A stretch of DNA of 64,000 nucleotides, taken from Herbaspirillum sp. RV1423. Lineage in GTDB: Bacteria > Pseudomonadota > Gammaproteobacteria > Burkholderiales > Burkholderiaceae_D. Below are positions 42,714 through 50,641 of this stretch, piece after piece. A program made the position numbers and the translations under genes. Within the stretch, counting starts at the first letter, position 1, and every line of letters starts with the position of its first letter. The notes below the pieces were generated by a model, which saw only the letters and a program-made list of their open reading frames with translations, had not been told where the DNA came from and did no database searches. Location of the stretch: contig NZ_CBXX010000033.1 in assembly GCF_000577615.1 (NCBI RefSeq), forward strand, positions 1 to 64,000, in the 5' to 3' direction.

Positions 42714-43415
42714 TCAGTATTGGCCGGAATGGTTACGAAAGAAGTTGCGGTACAAAAGCTCGTCTTGGTACTTTTCGTTTTCCTGTTTGGCGATGGCATT
42801 CAGTCGGGCCTGTTCCGCCGCAATGATGGTGCCGTGCAGTGCTTGGGTTTCATTGATCATCATGCCGGCAATTTGATTGCCAGCCTGAATTGCTTGCAAC
42901 CGGCCCGCCGCAGTCTGGGATGCTAACTGAATTTGCTGCAAAGCACTTTGCGTTGTCGAAAAATTGTTTGCGTTCAAGCCCAATTGCTGCAAAGCCGCCC
43001 CAATCTGGTTGTTCAAGCCCTTGTTCCAATTCACCAGATTTTGCTGTTGGTTCGAAAGCAAATTTCCGTTGCCGTAGGTTGTTTGCATGTCGGTGATGGA
43101 ATTGACAGTGGCGTTCACAATGCCTTGCGTGTTTTGAATCGTGCTGACCAACGATGTCAAACGCGCCGCAATGCCGCTCCACGCCTGAATCGGAATGCCG
43201 AGCGTGTTCTGGTACATGTTCTGGTACATCTGGATTTGCTGCTGCAGCTGTTCCAGATTGCTTGAATAGACATTGACCAGCTCGGCGTTGTTCAGCCACT
43301 GGGTGGCTTCCATGGCACCCACAAACCCACCGCCACCGGCGTGAGCGGATGGTATCAACGCAAAAGCAAAGGCAGCCGCCACTGCGGCGCTGGAAAGCAG
43401 CTTCTTGGGCTTCAT
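42714..43415 (-). CDS. virB5: T4SS minor pilus protein VirB5/TrbJ
   Basis: 233 residues from ATG 43415, preceded by AAAGGAA; the frame is open further upstream without support. A signal peptide (LLSSAAVAAAFAFALIPSAHA) is followed by a helical, Gln/Asn-rich mature protein (NLEQLQQQIQMYQNMYQNTL) typical of TrbJ/VirB5. The 158 bases between it and virB4 contain no convincing gene. Confidence 0.88.
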   Translation of the reverse strand: MKPKKLLSSAAVAAAFAFALIPSAHAGGGGFVGAMEATQWLNNAELVNVYSSNLEQLQQQIQMYQNMYQNTLGIPIQAWSGIAARLTSLVSTIQNTQGIVNATVNSITDMQTTYGNGNLLSNQQQNLVNWNKGLNNQIGAALQQLGLNANNFSTTQSALQQIQLASQTAAGRLQAIQAGNQIAGMMINETQALHGTIIAAEQARLNAIAKQENEKYQDELLYRNFFRNHSGQY

Positions 43416-43573
43416 GGGATTTCCTTTATTGAATACTGTTGTCCCATACCGGCCAGACGCAAGTTGACGCAAAAAAGTGGCCCTCCCACGATCAAACAAC
43501 CAGTAAAACCGTGGTGACACAGGGGAGGTCTGTGCGAGCGTCGGGCCAGATGCTCTTTGCTGACCTGTCACAG

Positions 43574-46018
43574 TCAATAGCTATCCCATAAACGGGCGGC
43601 ATCGAACTGACCGCGTTCCCGCAACCAGGCAGACGGCCAGGTAAGCGCATCGAGCTTTTGCAGATGACGAATCCGCGCCAAATCCTCGCGTCCACTTGCC
43701 CCAACAAAGGCCATTTCCGGCGGAGTCAGTCCCAATTCAAAAACGCGGGAGCCGTCCGGGTGCAGGTGGTAATACTGGCGCTTAGGTATGGCATTGCTGA
43801 CGATCTGGATTTGCCGACGGTTGAGTCCAATCGCTTGATACAGCCCGCACAAGGCTTCGGTTTGCGCTTGCGGGTTGGGCAACAGAATTTTTGAGGGACA
43901 AGACTCGAAAATCACATCGGCAATCCCGCTGCCAGACAGATCGCTCAGGGACTGGGTCGCAAAAATGACGGCCACGTTCGATTTGCGCAGCACCTTCAGC
44001 CATTCGCGAATCTTGGCCCTGAATGCAGGGTGCCCCAGCATGATCCAGGCCTCATCAAGCACCAACAAGGTAGGTTGACCGTGAAAACGCTGCTCAAGCC
44101 GGTGAAACAGGTAAGCCAGAACGGGCAGCACGATCTTTTCGCCGCGAGCCATCAGGTGTTCAAGCTCGAAGACCTGGAAGATGTCCGCCTGCAGTCCATC
44201 GCTTTCGGCATCCAGCAACCGCCCCGCTGATCCACGCAGCGAGTAGTATTCCAGCGCTTCACGCAGACGGTTGTCCTGCAGGGTCAACAGAAAGTTTGAC
44301 AGCGTGCGTTGCTCCGCGCAGTCTGTGGAGGCCGCCAACTGGTTGACGGCGCGAAAGAGCTCTTTGCGCAGTTCTGGTGACATGGCCACACCTTGCAGTT
44401 CTGCCAGGCTTTCAAGCCATTCAGCCGCCCAGGTGCGCTCCAGTTCATTGTCAATTTGTCCCAAGGGGCAAAACGTGATGTTGTCCGATTCACCTGCAAT
44501 GTCGTAATGCTGACCACCGGCAGCAGCCACCAAGGGGAACATGGAATAGCCCTTGTCAAAGACAAAGGCTTGCGCGCCCGGATAGCGGAAATGCTGCGCT
44601 ACCAGTGTTGCCAACAGAGTGGACTTGCCCGATCCAGTCGGTCCGATGATGGCCGTGTGACCCAGATCGCCCGCGTGCAGACAAAGCCGGTAAGGTGTTG
44701 CACCATCAGTTTTTGCCTGCAACAGCGGCGCCGAATGCTCAGGATAAAAGGGACACGGGTGAGCATCCGGACCGGCCCAAATTGCCGTGAGGGGCAGTAA
44801 GTGCGCCAGGTTCAAGGTGTTGACCAGTGGGCGGCGCACATTGGCATACAGATTGCCAGGCATGCTTCCCAGATAAGCTTCCACCGCATTGACGGATTCG
44901 ACCCGAGCTGAAAACCCGGCATTGGCGATCATCTTGGTTACGTATTGCGCGGCATCACGCAATTGTTGGAGGTTTGCGCTGGAGAGCAGGATAACGCTGG
45001 TGTAAAAGCCAAATCGCACCAGGCCGCTGCTGGCCTCAGCCATGGCGGCGACCGCATCCGCAGCCATATCGTCTGCATCCGCATTCACGTGGGTGACGCC
45101 GCCACCCTGGCTTGAGCGCATCAAGTTCATCAGTGACAGCCGCTTTTGCGCCCACTTTGAACGGTAGTTGCCAAGGGCCTTGTCCGCTTCACGCACCGGC
45201 ATGAAAATGAAACGATTTGACCAGCGGTATTCCACCGGCAAGCGTGACAAGAAGTCCAGAATGCCGGGGAAACTGGCGCCAGGAAAGCCCGTCACGGCGA
45301 TGCAAATAGCTGTTTTGTCGTCAATCCGGGGCTCGAATCCCGTCACAAAGTCGTGTTGGCCTAGTACCGCGTCAAGGTACATTGGCACCGTGCCCATGAC
45401 AAAACTGGCGCGTGGTGCCAGAGCGACACAAGAAGCCAAATGCGCCAGAAGCTGACTCTCAACCGATCCGGTTTCAGTGTCGACAGTGTCCACCAGGCGA
45501 CGGATCTTTAGCGTTCCTGCCAGCCGCGATTCAATTTCAGCCAGAACAGTTTTGAAGCGAGTCAAACTGCGCTCTGCCACTCCAGTCTTTTGAGCCCCGT
45601 CCACAAACAGCATCTCGGCTTTTGCCGCAGCATCACGGTCCGGATGCCAGCACAAGACCAGCGTGTAGTCACTTTGAAAGCCAGCCCAATCGCCTTCATG
45701 GGCGAGACGGCGGCAATCGTCCAGCAGTCGGGTGGTACGGTCCGGAAAAGCGCCGTCCAAAGGGTAACCAGGGGATTGACGGCGCACGGCATCCACATGC
45801 AAGCACCAGCCGTCATCAAGAGCCAGGGCCGCATTGATCCGAGCCGACACGGCCGCCAGTTCCTCTTTGGTGGCACTGTCCAGATCCGGGCCGCGAAATT
45901 CAAAACCCGCCAGCAGGCCACCAGATTTTGTGAGTACCACGCCGTTGTCGATCAGCGCCGCCCAGGGCAACAGATCCGGCAGGCCTTGGGCCTGGCTGCG
46001 AAATTCTTTCAAGAGCAT
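43574..46018 (-). CDS. virB4: T4SS ATPase VirB4/TrbE
   Basis: 814 residues. The C-terminal ATPase domain has Walker A IGPTGSGKSTLLATL, Walker B TLLVLDEAWIMLG and the downstream IFATQSLSDLSGSGI. The N-terminal CagE/TrbE region is present from the first residues. It powers pilus assembly and substrate transfer. ATG 46018 lies 3 bases after virB3. Confidence 0.93.
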   Translation of the reverse strand: MLLKEFRSQAQGLPDLLPWAALIDNGVVLTKSGGLLAGFEFRGPDLDSATKEELAAVSARINAALALDDGWCLHVDAVRRQSPGYPLDGAFPDRTTRLLDDCRRLAHEGDWAGFQSDYTLVLCWHPDRDAAAKAEMLFVDGAQKTGVAERSLTRFKTVLAEIESRLAGTLKIRRLVDTVDTETGSVESQLLAHLASCVALAPRASFVMGTVPMYLDAVLGQHDFVTGFEPRIDDKTAICIAVTGFPGASFPGILDFLSRLPVEYRWSNRFIFMPVREADKALGNYRSKWAQKRLSLMNLMRSSQGGGVTHVNADADDMAADAVAAMAEASSGLVRFGFYTSVILLSSANLQQLRDAAQYVTKMIANAGFSARVESVNAVEAYLGSMPGNLYANVRRPLVNTLNLAHLLPLTAIWAGPDAHPCPFYPEHSAPLLQAKTDGATPYRLCLHAGDLGHTAIIGPTGSGKSTLLATLVAQHFRYPGAQAFVFDKGYSMFPLVAAAGGQHYDIAGESDNITFCPLGQIDNELERTWAAEWLESLAELQGVAMSPELRKELFRAVNQLAASTDCAEQRTLSNFLLTLQDNRLREALEYYSLRGSAGRLLDAESDGLQADIFQVFELEHLMARGEKIVLPVLAYLFHRLEQRFHGQPTLLVLDEAWIMLGHPAFRAKIREWLKVLRKSNVAVIFATQSLSDLSGSGIADVIFESCPSKILLPNPQAQTEALCGLYQAIGLNRRQIQIVSNAIPKRQYYHLHPDGSRVFELGLTPPEMAFVGASGREDLARIRHLQKLDALTWPSAWLRERGQFDAARLWDSY

Positions 46019-46021
46019 TTT

Positions 46022-46345
46022 TCAGCCTCCGAATTTGCGCGGCGACGCAAACGGTGTTGCGGCACTCTTGTACAGCTTGCGGTATTGCAAACTGCGAGCA
46101 AAGGTCTTGGAGAGTTGGGGGTCAAAGTTGGCCGCGCGAGTCAGCACCCATGCGCCGACGGCCCACAAAATCAGACCAAAAATGGCGGCCCAGAGTTGAA
46201 ACAAGGAAACAATGAACACACCGGCCACGATGCCCAGTGCCAGGATCAGCTCTCGCTCAGCGCCCAGCAGCAGCATGGGCCTGAGCATGGATTGATGCAA
46301 CGGTACTGAAAAGTCAGCGCCGCTATCTTTGCTTTGATCAGCCAT
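46022..46345 (-). CDS. virB3: T4SS protein VirB3/TrbD
   Basis: 107 residues with the VirB3 pattern: VPLHQSMLRPMLLLGAEREL followed by two adjacent membrane segments (LILALGIVAGVFIVSLFQLW and AIFGLILWAVGAWVL) and DPQLSKTFARSLQY. It lies between virB2 and virB4 with short spacings. Confidence 0.9.
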   Translation of the reverse strand: MADQSKDSGADFSVPLHQSMLRPMLLLGAERELILALGIVAGVFIVSLFQLWAAIFGLILWAVGAWVLTRAANFDPQLSKTFARSLQYRKLYKSAATPFASPRKFGG

Positions 46346-46371
46346 GATTTGCGATCAGAAACGACGGACCA

Positions 46372-46713
46372 TCAGATCAAGGCGCCGCTGTTGACCAGAC
46401 CGATCATGCTCAGGAAGTTGGCACCAAAGACGATCAGCGCCACACCGAGCACCACGTACAAAAGTTTCTTCGCAATTCCGCCCAAGTCGTCACCACCAAA
46501 AATCAGTGCCGCGCCTGCTGCCAGGAAGGCCACGGTCGAAATGCCGGTGGCCACCGGCCCAGTCAGGTTGTTGACCACCGTGGTGATCGGGCCGTCCCAG
46601 GGCAGGGCTGGGCCAGCGTGGGCCACCTGGGATACCAGTGCGGCCATGCCCGAGATGACGGGCGTGACCAGCTTTTTGAGTGATTTGATAGGCTTGGTTG
46701 TTTGGAAATGCAC
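46372..46713 (-). CDS. virB2: T4SS major pilin VirB2/TrbC
   Basis: 113 residues: a long N-terminal signal ending near AHAGPALPW, then two hydrophobic helices (VATGISTVAFLAAGAALIFG and LLYVVLGVALIVFGANFL) with a short polar loop, as in VirB2 pilins. It is the first gene of the virB2-6 group; its promoter must lie next to or within the replication origin just upstream. Confidence 0.88.
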   Translation of the reverse strand: MHFQTTKPIKSLKKLVTPVISGMAALVSQVAHAGPALPWDGPITTVVNNLTGPVATGISTVAFLAAGAALIFGGDDLGGIAKKLLYVVLGVALIVFGANFLSMIGLVNSGALI

Positions 46714-46869
46714 GATCTACTCCAGTTGGAAAAAAGACACCGGCCTGTTTGGCTGGTGCTTGATACCGCTGGACTGCAAATGAACAAATCGACGCGTCGC
46801 GCTCCCGTGCCATACAGCTCAACTACTCGGGTCTGGCGGAGTGAGAGGCCAGCAGCCGGACGGCAAAAG

Positions 46870-46878
46870 TTATCCACA
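46870..46878 (+). other. DnaA box
   Basis: TTATCCACA is an exact match to the DnaA-box consensus. It stands 4 bases before the first iteron, the usual neighbourhood in iteron-type plasmid origins. The 157 bases from 46713 to 46870 otherwise show only the leader of virB2. Confidence 0.8.
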
Positions 46879-46882
46879 AAAC

Positions 46883-46988
46883 CACGGCATAGCACATACC
46901 GGCGAACACGGCATAGGACATACCGGCACGGCATAGCGCATACCAAACCACGGCATAGCAGGTACCGGCGCACGGCATAGCACATACC
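46883..46988 (+). repeat. Five iterons of the plasmid replication origin (oriV)
   Basis: The 18-base unit CACGGCATAGCACATACC occurs at 46883, 46907 (one change), 46927 (one change), 46949 (AGGTACC ending) and 46971 (exact). Start-to-start distances are 24, 20, 22 and 22 bases, about two helix turns, so bound initiators would lie on one face. A DnaA box is adjacent and the TrfA-type initiator gene lies 300 bases away. Together these define an iteron-controlled oriV. Confidence 0.88.
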
Positions 46989-47055
46989 GCGACAAAGTAA
47001 AAATTGTCAAAATCTCAAGGCAAATCAATCGCTTGGGGGTGGTGCAAAATGCAGC

Positions 47056-47083
47056 TAATCTGTCTTTAATCTATCTCTAATCT
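47056..47083 (+). repeat. Three 11-bp TAATCT repeats beside oriV
   Basis: TAATCT begins at 47056, 47067 and 47078, exactly 11 bases apart (TAATCTGTCTT, TAATCTATCTC, TAATCTGCGGC). They lie in the most AT-rich part of the origin (46990-47090), so they may belong to the strand-opening region. An accessory protein site is equally possible. Confidence 0.5.
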
Positions 47084-47109
47084 GCGGCGTTCAAAACTGC
47101 CCCTGCATC

Positions 47110-47271
47110 GGGCTGACCCGGAGCGCCGTGGCACGCACACCCATCGGCTCGCCGGACACCATGATTGCCGCTCACGCCCTGAGCCAACAGGCCCTGCTGG
47201 TCACCAACCACACCCGCGAGTTTGCCCAGTTGCCTGGCTTGCAGCCAGGCAACTGGGTCACAGTTACTTGA
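47110..47271 (+). pseudogene. VapC toxin (PIN domain), 3' remnant
   Basis: In the frame ending at TGA 47269-47271 the sequence reads TPIGSPDTMIAAHALSQQAL, then LVTNHTREFAQLPGLQPGNW, the typical C-terminus of VapC ribonuclease toxins. Nothing of the N-terminal half or of a VapB antitoxin precedes it; the AT-rich origin begins instead. The final codons contain a 14-pair inverted repeat (47225-47257; core CAGTTGCCTGGC, loop TTGCA) that could form a hairpin behind trfA. Confidence 0.7.
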
Positions 47272-47285
47272 TTTGACGCTCGGGC

Positions 47286-48170
47286 TCAGGGCAGTCCGCG
47301 AAATCGACCACGCTTCAGCAAGTGCCTTGATTGACTTGCAGTTGGCATTTTTGACAGGTGCACCAAGTCTGAAGCATCGATTTTCCAAGTCCAGTTGGTG
47401 ACTTCTTCCAGTTTTTCCAGGGCTGACTTGAGGTCCTGTTTGAATCCCTTGATGGCCGCATTTTGACTTCCGCACAGCCGGTGCAGGGTTTCGACTTTGA
47501 CGGGGAAGGGCTTGGCATGGGAGCTGTAATAGCCGTGTAGCCACTGGGCAAGCGGCCGCTTTTTCAGCGCCATGCGCTGGTCAAATTCCACACTTGACCA
47601 GCCGTCGAGGCCATAGAGTTCGATGATTTTCGGGTTCATCTCAATGACGTAGCGGCCAGTCTTATCATCCCTGCCACCGTGGTGCAGGATGGCCCCGAAA
47701 TATGCCCGGTGCGCATCTTTGATTTCCACCACGCTGGCCGCCAGCCGTGCGAATGCCCCTTTGAGCCATTCATGCTGGCTTTTGCCGTTGCCGCGTCCAA
47801 TGCTCTTCAAGAATTGTGATGCGGTGAACTGAATCCGGCACCCAAGCCCGCCAGTTCTGGCCAGCTGCAGTGCTTGTTCCCAGACATCCAGATCCGCTTG
47901 ATCCAGTTGTGGCCCTGTGTGAATGATCTTGATACCTTCGACGCTGGCTTTTTGCACGCGCTGCTGGAAAGATCGTGGGCCACGTCGTACCACACCAAAA
48001 AGTGCCGACCGCAGGACGCTGTTGGGAACACCCCGGCAAACTTCTGCCCACAGCGGCAACTGGACTTCCAAAGACTTTTCTGCAACGACGGTTTGCAGTG
48101 CCGCAGCTTGCTGCCCCCGTGCTTTGGCCAGTGCCAGGTTTTCTTCAAAGGTCCGCTTTTGGCGCATCAA
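47286..48170 (-). CDS. trfA: Plasmid replication initiator TrfA-type
   Basis: 294 residues closely resembling the IncP TrfA family: LPLWAEVCRGVPNSVLRSAL, GIKIIHTGPQLDQADLDVWE, RIQFTASQFLKSIGRG, PLAQWLHGYYSSHAKPFPVK and VETLHRLCGS. It binds iterons and recruits host DnaB. The C-terminal winged-helix part is present. The start ATG 48170 overlaps the HTH gene upstream by 4 bases, so that product may control trfA and copy number. The iterons lie downstream of the gene. Confidence 0.92.
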   Translation of the reverse strand: MMRQKRTFEENLALAKARGQQAAALQTVVAEKSLEVQLPLWAEVCRGVPNSVLRSALFGVVRRGPRSFQQRVQKASVEGIKIIHTGPQLDQADLDVWEQALQLARTGGLGCRIQFTASQFLKSIGRGNGKSQHEWLKGAFARLAASVVEIKDAHRAYFGAILHHGGRDDKTGRYVIEMNPKIIELYGLDGWSSVEFDQRMALKKRPLAQWLHGYYSSHAKPFPVKVETLHRLCGSQNAAIKGFKQDLKSALEKLEEVTNWTWKIDASDLVHLSKMPTASQSRHLLKRGRFRGLP

Positions 48171-48478
48171 CCCGAGGCGCCTGTTTGATTCTTACGAGGC
48201 CGACCACGGCCACGCACCGGCTTGGTCAGTACGACCGTGGCCGGGGCTGCTTGTGCCAGCCCGGGGAGTGGGATGCGACCGGTGGTCGTGAGCGGCAAAC
48301 CCAGGATAAACACCTGGATGTCTGATGACCGCCACCGAACGGATGCCCCAATTTTGACCGGGGGAGGGAAGCCGATTGGCGGCGTTTTGCGCCCGTATTG
48401 CCAATTCCAAATGGATGCTTCACTGATCTTGAGTATTGCCGCAACATCAGCAGCAGCCAGGAGTTCCAAACTTTGCAT
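48167..48478 (-). CDS. Small helix-turn-helix (AlpA/MerR-like) regulator upstream of trfA
   Basis: 103 residues from ATG 48478 (TTG 48487 is an in-frame alternative). The N-terminal half LLAAADVAAILKISEASIWN, followed by FPPPVKIGASVRWRSSDIQ, is a typical AlpA/excisionase-type winged HTH; the tail is Lys/Arg-rich (RGRGRPRKN). Coupled by ATGA to trfA, it probably represses or modulates the replication operon. Confidence 0.75.
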   Translation of the reverse strand: MQSLELLAAADVAAILKISEASIWNWQYGRKTPPIGFPPPVKIGASVRWRSSDIQVFILGLPLTTTGRIPLPGLAQAAPATVVLTKPVRGRGRPRKNQTGASG

Positions 48479-48560
48479 TCTGATCAACTTTTGAAAGTTG
48501 ATCCCAGCGGGCTTCTTGGAGGTTTTGCGCGCCCACGCAGCCGGCGGACGGGATCGATAA

Positions 48561-48593
48561 CCCGCCGACGCTTACGCGCAGGCGGTTGGCGGG
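48561..48593. terminator. GC-rich hairpin below the trfA operon promoter region
   Basis: CCCGCCGAC and GTTGGCGGG pair at 8 of 9 positions around a 15-base loop, just at the end of the 163-aa minus-strand frame and upstream of the trfA operon. It could terminate the virB11 transcript before trfA. There is no T-run, so confidence is low. Confidence 0.3.
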
Positions 48594-49036
48594 CACGGGA
48601 AAAGCTTTGGCGTGAGTGTGTCGGTCACCGTGCACAGGACCGATTTGAAAATTGAACGCACGTGCAGTTCTGCTGCAACGATTGCTTTTATGGCCGACCA
48701 AAAAACCGATGATTGCGCCACAACCTGTGCGGTTGCAGCTCGCCGCAGTACCTTGGCAATTTTTTGTTGATGAGCATCCCTGTTCCTATTTTTTTGTTTG
48801 ATGGCGTACTCTATTTGAGCCGCCTTGCCGATCCCTGCTTGTGTGGCAACGTGTGCCAATTTGACAAATACCATGCCAACCACAAGACATGCTGCCTGAC
48901 CATAAAAATTGCCGGCAACAACGTCAAATTGTAAGATGCCGACAATCAGAAACTCACAAGCCAACATTGCTTTTCCATACGATTTTTGAACAAAGATATT
49001 CAAAATATGGGTGTCTAAAAAATAGTTGAATTGCAT
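48572..49036 (-). CDS. Hypothetical protein downstream of virB11
   Basis: 154 residues from ATG 49036, or 163 from TTG 49063, which is 3 bases after the virB11 stop. The central part is hydrophobic (FLIVGILQFDVVAGNFYGQA, ACLVVGMVFVKLAHVAT) and could form one or two membrane segments, followed by a basic stretch. No RBS is evident and composition is AT-richer than neighbours. Its direction and position would suit a small transfer protein, but it may be non-coding. Confidence 0.35.
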   Translation of the reverse strand: MQFNYFLDTHILNIFVQKSYGKAMLACEFLIVGILQFDVVAGNFYGQAACLVVGMVFVKLAHVATQAGIGKAAQIEYAIKQKNRNRDAHQQKIAKVLRRAATAQVVAQSSVFWSAIKAIVAAELHVRSIFKSVLCTVTDTLTPKLFPCPPTACA

Positions 49037-49065
49037 AAGGCGTTCGTTTTGAATTTGATTCAAAA

Positions 49066-50031
49066 TTAGCCAAGTCGTCTCAGCTCAAAACCAATCGCAC
49101 TCGACCAATTGGTTACTTCAGCTACTTCATCAATAATTCGGCCGGTGGAATTCCTGCGGATGGATATCACCATATTGACCGCTTCGCTGATTAACTCAGG
49201 TGCCGCAGGCACACCCGCTTCTTGAATTAACTGTCCGATTCGGACCAAGGCTGTACCAGTAGAATTTGCATGGACGGTGCCAATGCCGCCGGGATGCCCC
49301 GTATTCCATGCCTTCAGCAACGCCAGAGCCGACTTGTCCCGGACCTCACCCACAACAATTCGGTCAGGTCTTAATCGAAGCGTTGCTCGCAATAAACCAA
49401 CTTGGTCAATATTGGCTGATGTTCTTAAAAATACCGTGTTTTTCACGCTGCATTGCAGCTCCAACACGTCTTCAATAATGACGATTCTGTGATCAGGTGA
49501 TATGAAAGAAATCTCATTCAAGACGGCATTGGCTAAAGTCGTTTTGCCAGAGCCAGTGCCCCCGGCAATCAGGATATTTTTTCTGTCTGCAACCGCCGTT
49601 TTGATCAATGTGGCTTGCAGCTCAGTCATCACCCCGGTCCGAACATAGTCAGCCAGGCTAAAAATCAATGTTGCCTTTTTTCTAAGGGCAAAAGTTGGCG
49701 CTGGCACAACCGGTGGAATCAAGGCTTCAAACCGCGAACCATCCAAGGGCAACTCGCATTCCAAAATCGGGTTGTCAGGTGTGACCGTGGTACCCAGCAT
49801 GGCCGCCACCGTGGCAACAATCGCCATGGCTCGTACACGGTCAATCTTGCCAATGCATTGCATCCCGCCTACATGGGAGTCAGTCCAGAGGTCGCCCGAC
49901 GGGTTTAGCATGATCTCTACCACCCGGTCATCAGCCAGGGCGGCCAGGATGTCAGCGCCGAGGGCGCGCCGCAGTGCATCGTCCGACCTGCGGTGGAACT
50001 CATGGCTGGACGTGTTCTGGTGTGTGCTCAT
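49066..50031 (-). CDS. virB11: T4SS ATPase VirB11/TrbB
   Basis: About 321 residues from ATG 50031 (GTG 50058 possible). A hexameric traffic ATPase: NILIAGGTGSGKTTLANAVL (Walker A), IVIIEDVLELQC (Walker B), LRLRPDRIVVGEVRD (Asp box) and GHPGGIGTVHANST (His box). It is displaced from the canonical place after virB10 and sits upstream of the replication genes, preceded by a 221-base gap. Confidence 0.92.
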   Translation of the reverse strand: MSTHQNTSSHEFHRRSDDALRRALGADILAALADDRVVEIMLNPSGDLWTDSHVGGMQCIGKIDRVRAMAIVATVAAMLGTTVTPDNPILECELPLDGSRFEALIPPVVPAPTFALRKKATLIFSLADYVRTGVMTELQATLIKTAVADRKNILIAGGTGSGKTTLANAVLNEISFISPDHRIVIIEDVLELQCSVKNTVFLRTSANIDQVGLLRATLRLRPDRIVVGEVRDKSALALLKAWNTGHPGGIGTVHANSTGTALVRIGQLIQEAGVPAAPELISEAVNMVISIRRNSTGRIIDEVAEVTNWSSAIGFELRRLG

Positions 50032-50192
50032 GCCGGCATACCGTCCATCCGCAAGCACAAAGCAGATCCATTTTCAGAGGTGCGCTAACCCGAGAATCCG
50101 ACAGCACTGAAGGGGTATTGCCGTTGAATACTGGCTGTCGGCTGTCCAATTATTGGCCAGACACTTGCCTTATTTTGAGGTATTTATTCAGC

Positions 50193-50220
50193 TTGTGAAA
50201 TTGTGGCCACTCTGTATATT
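50193..50220 (+). promoter_or_regulatory. Predicted sigma-70 promoter
   Basis: TTGTGA (50193-50198) and TATATT (50215-50220) are 16 bases apart and lie 33 bases before ATG 50253 in an AT-rich stretch. It would drive the two small plus-strand genes that follow. The remainder of the gap from virB11 (50032-50192) has nothing else recognisable. Confidence 0.5.
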
Positions 50221-50252
50221 TACAGACATCAACACATTTTCAAGGGATAAAA

Positions 50253-50609
50253 ATGAAGGTAGCTGAGCTTGCCAATGGCATTATCAAAACGGCCTCTGCT
50301 GGCGAACAGAAGAACTTGCAAACCTTGAGGACTATTTGCAATAGTGACTCTGCGTTTGTTGCGGCAGTCAAGAAGTATCAAGCGTATCAAAAGTTGCTTC
50401 AAAAAGCTTTCTTACTCAGTCGAACCTGGCAAAAATTAGGCCAATCCCGTACCTGGAAAATTACTGTCAAGGCGCTGCAGGCCGCACTCAAGGCGATGGT
50501 GGCCGGGTTCAAACGCTTGACAGAATTTGCCGAGTTGCCAGATTCATTGAAAAGGCAGATTGAGAAACTAATCAAGACGAATAGTTTGCAAATATCGCCT
50601 GCTTGGTGA
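50253..50609 (+). CDS. Small basic helical protein of unknown function
   Basis: 118 residues, Lys-rich and predicted helical throughout (FVAAVKKYQAYQKLLQKAFL, TWKITVKALQAALKAMVAGF). AGGGA precedes ATG 50253 by about 6 bases. I do not recognise a family. It stands on the strand opposite the transfer genes, before the sigma-like gene, and could be a regulator or DNA-binding protein of the backbone. Confidence 0.6.
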   Translation: MKVAELANGIIKTASAGEQKNLQTLRTICNSDSAFVAAVKKYQAYQKLLQKAFLLSRTWQKLGQSRTWKITVKALQAALKAMVAGFKRLTEFAELPDSLKRQIEKLIKTNSLQISPAW

Positions 50610-50641
50610 ATAGCTTAATAAATCCGCAAAGGTGGTTCTTG

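Noticed and set aside
46883-46988. Iterons as a CRISPR array
   Set aside because: Gaps are 2-6 bases and the DnaA box and trfA explain the repeats.
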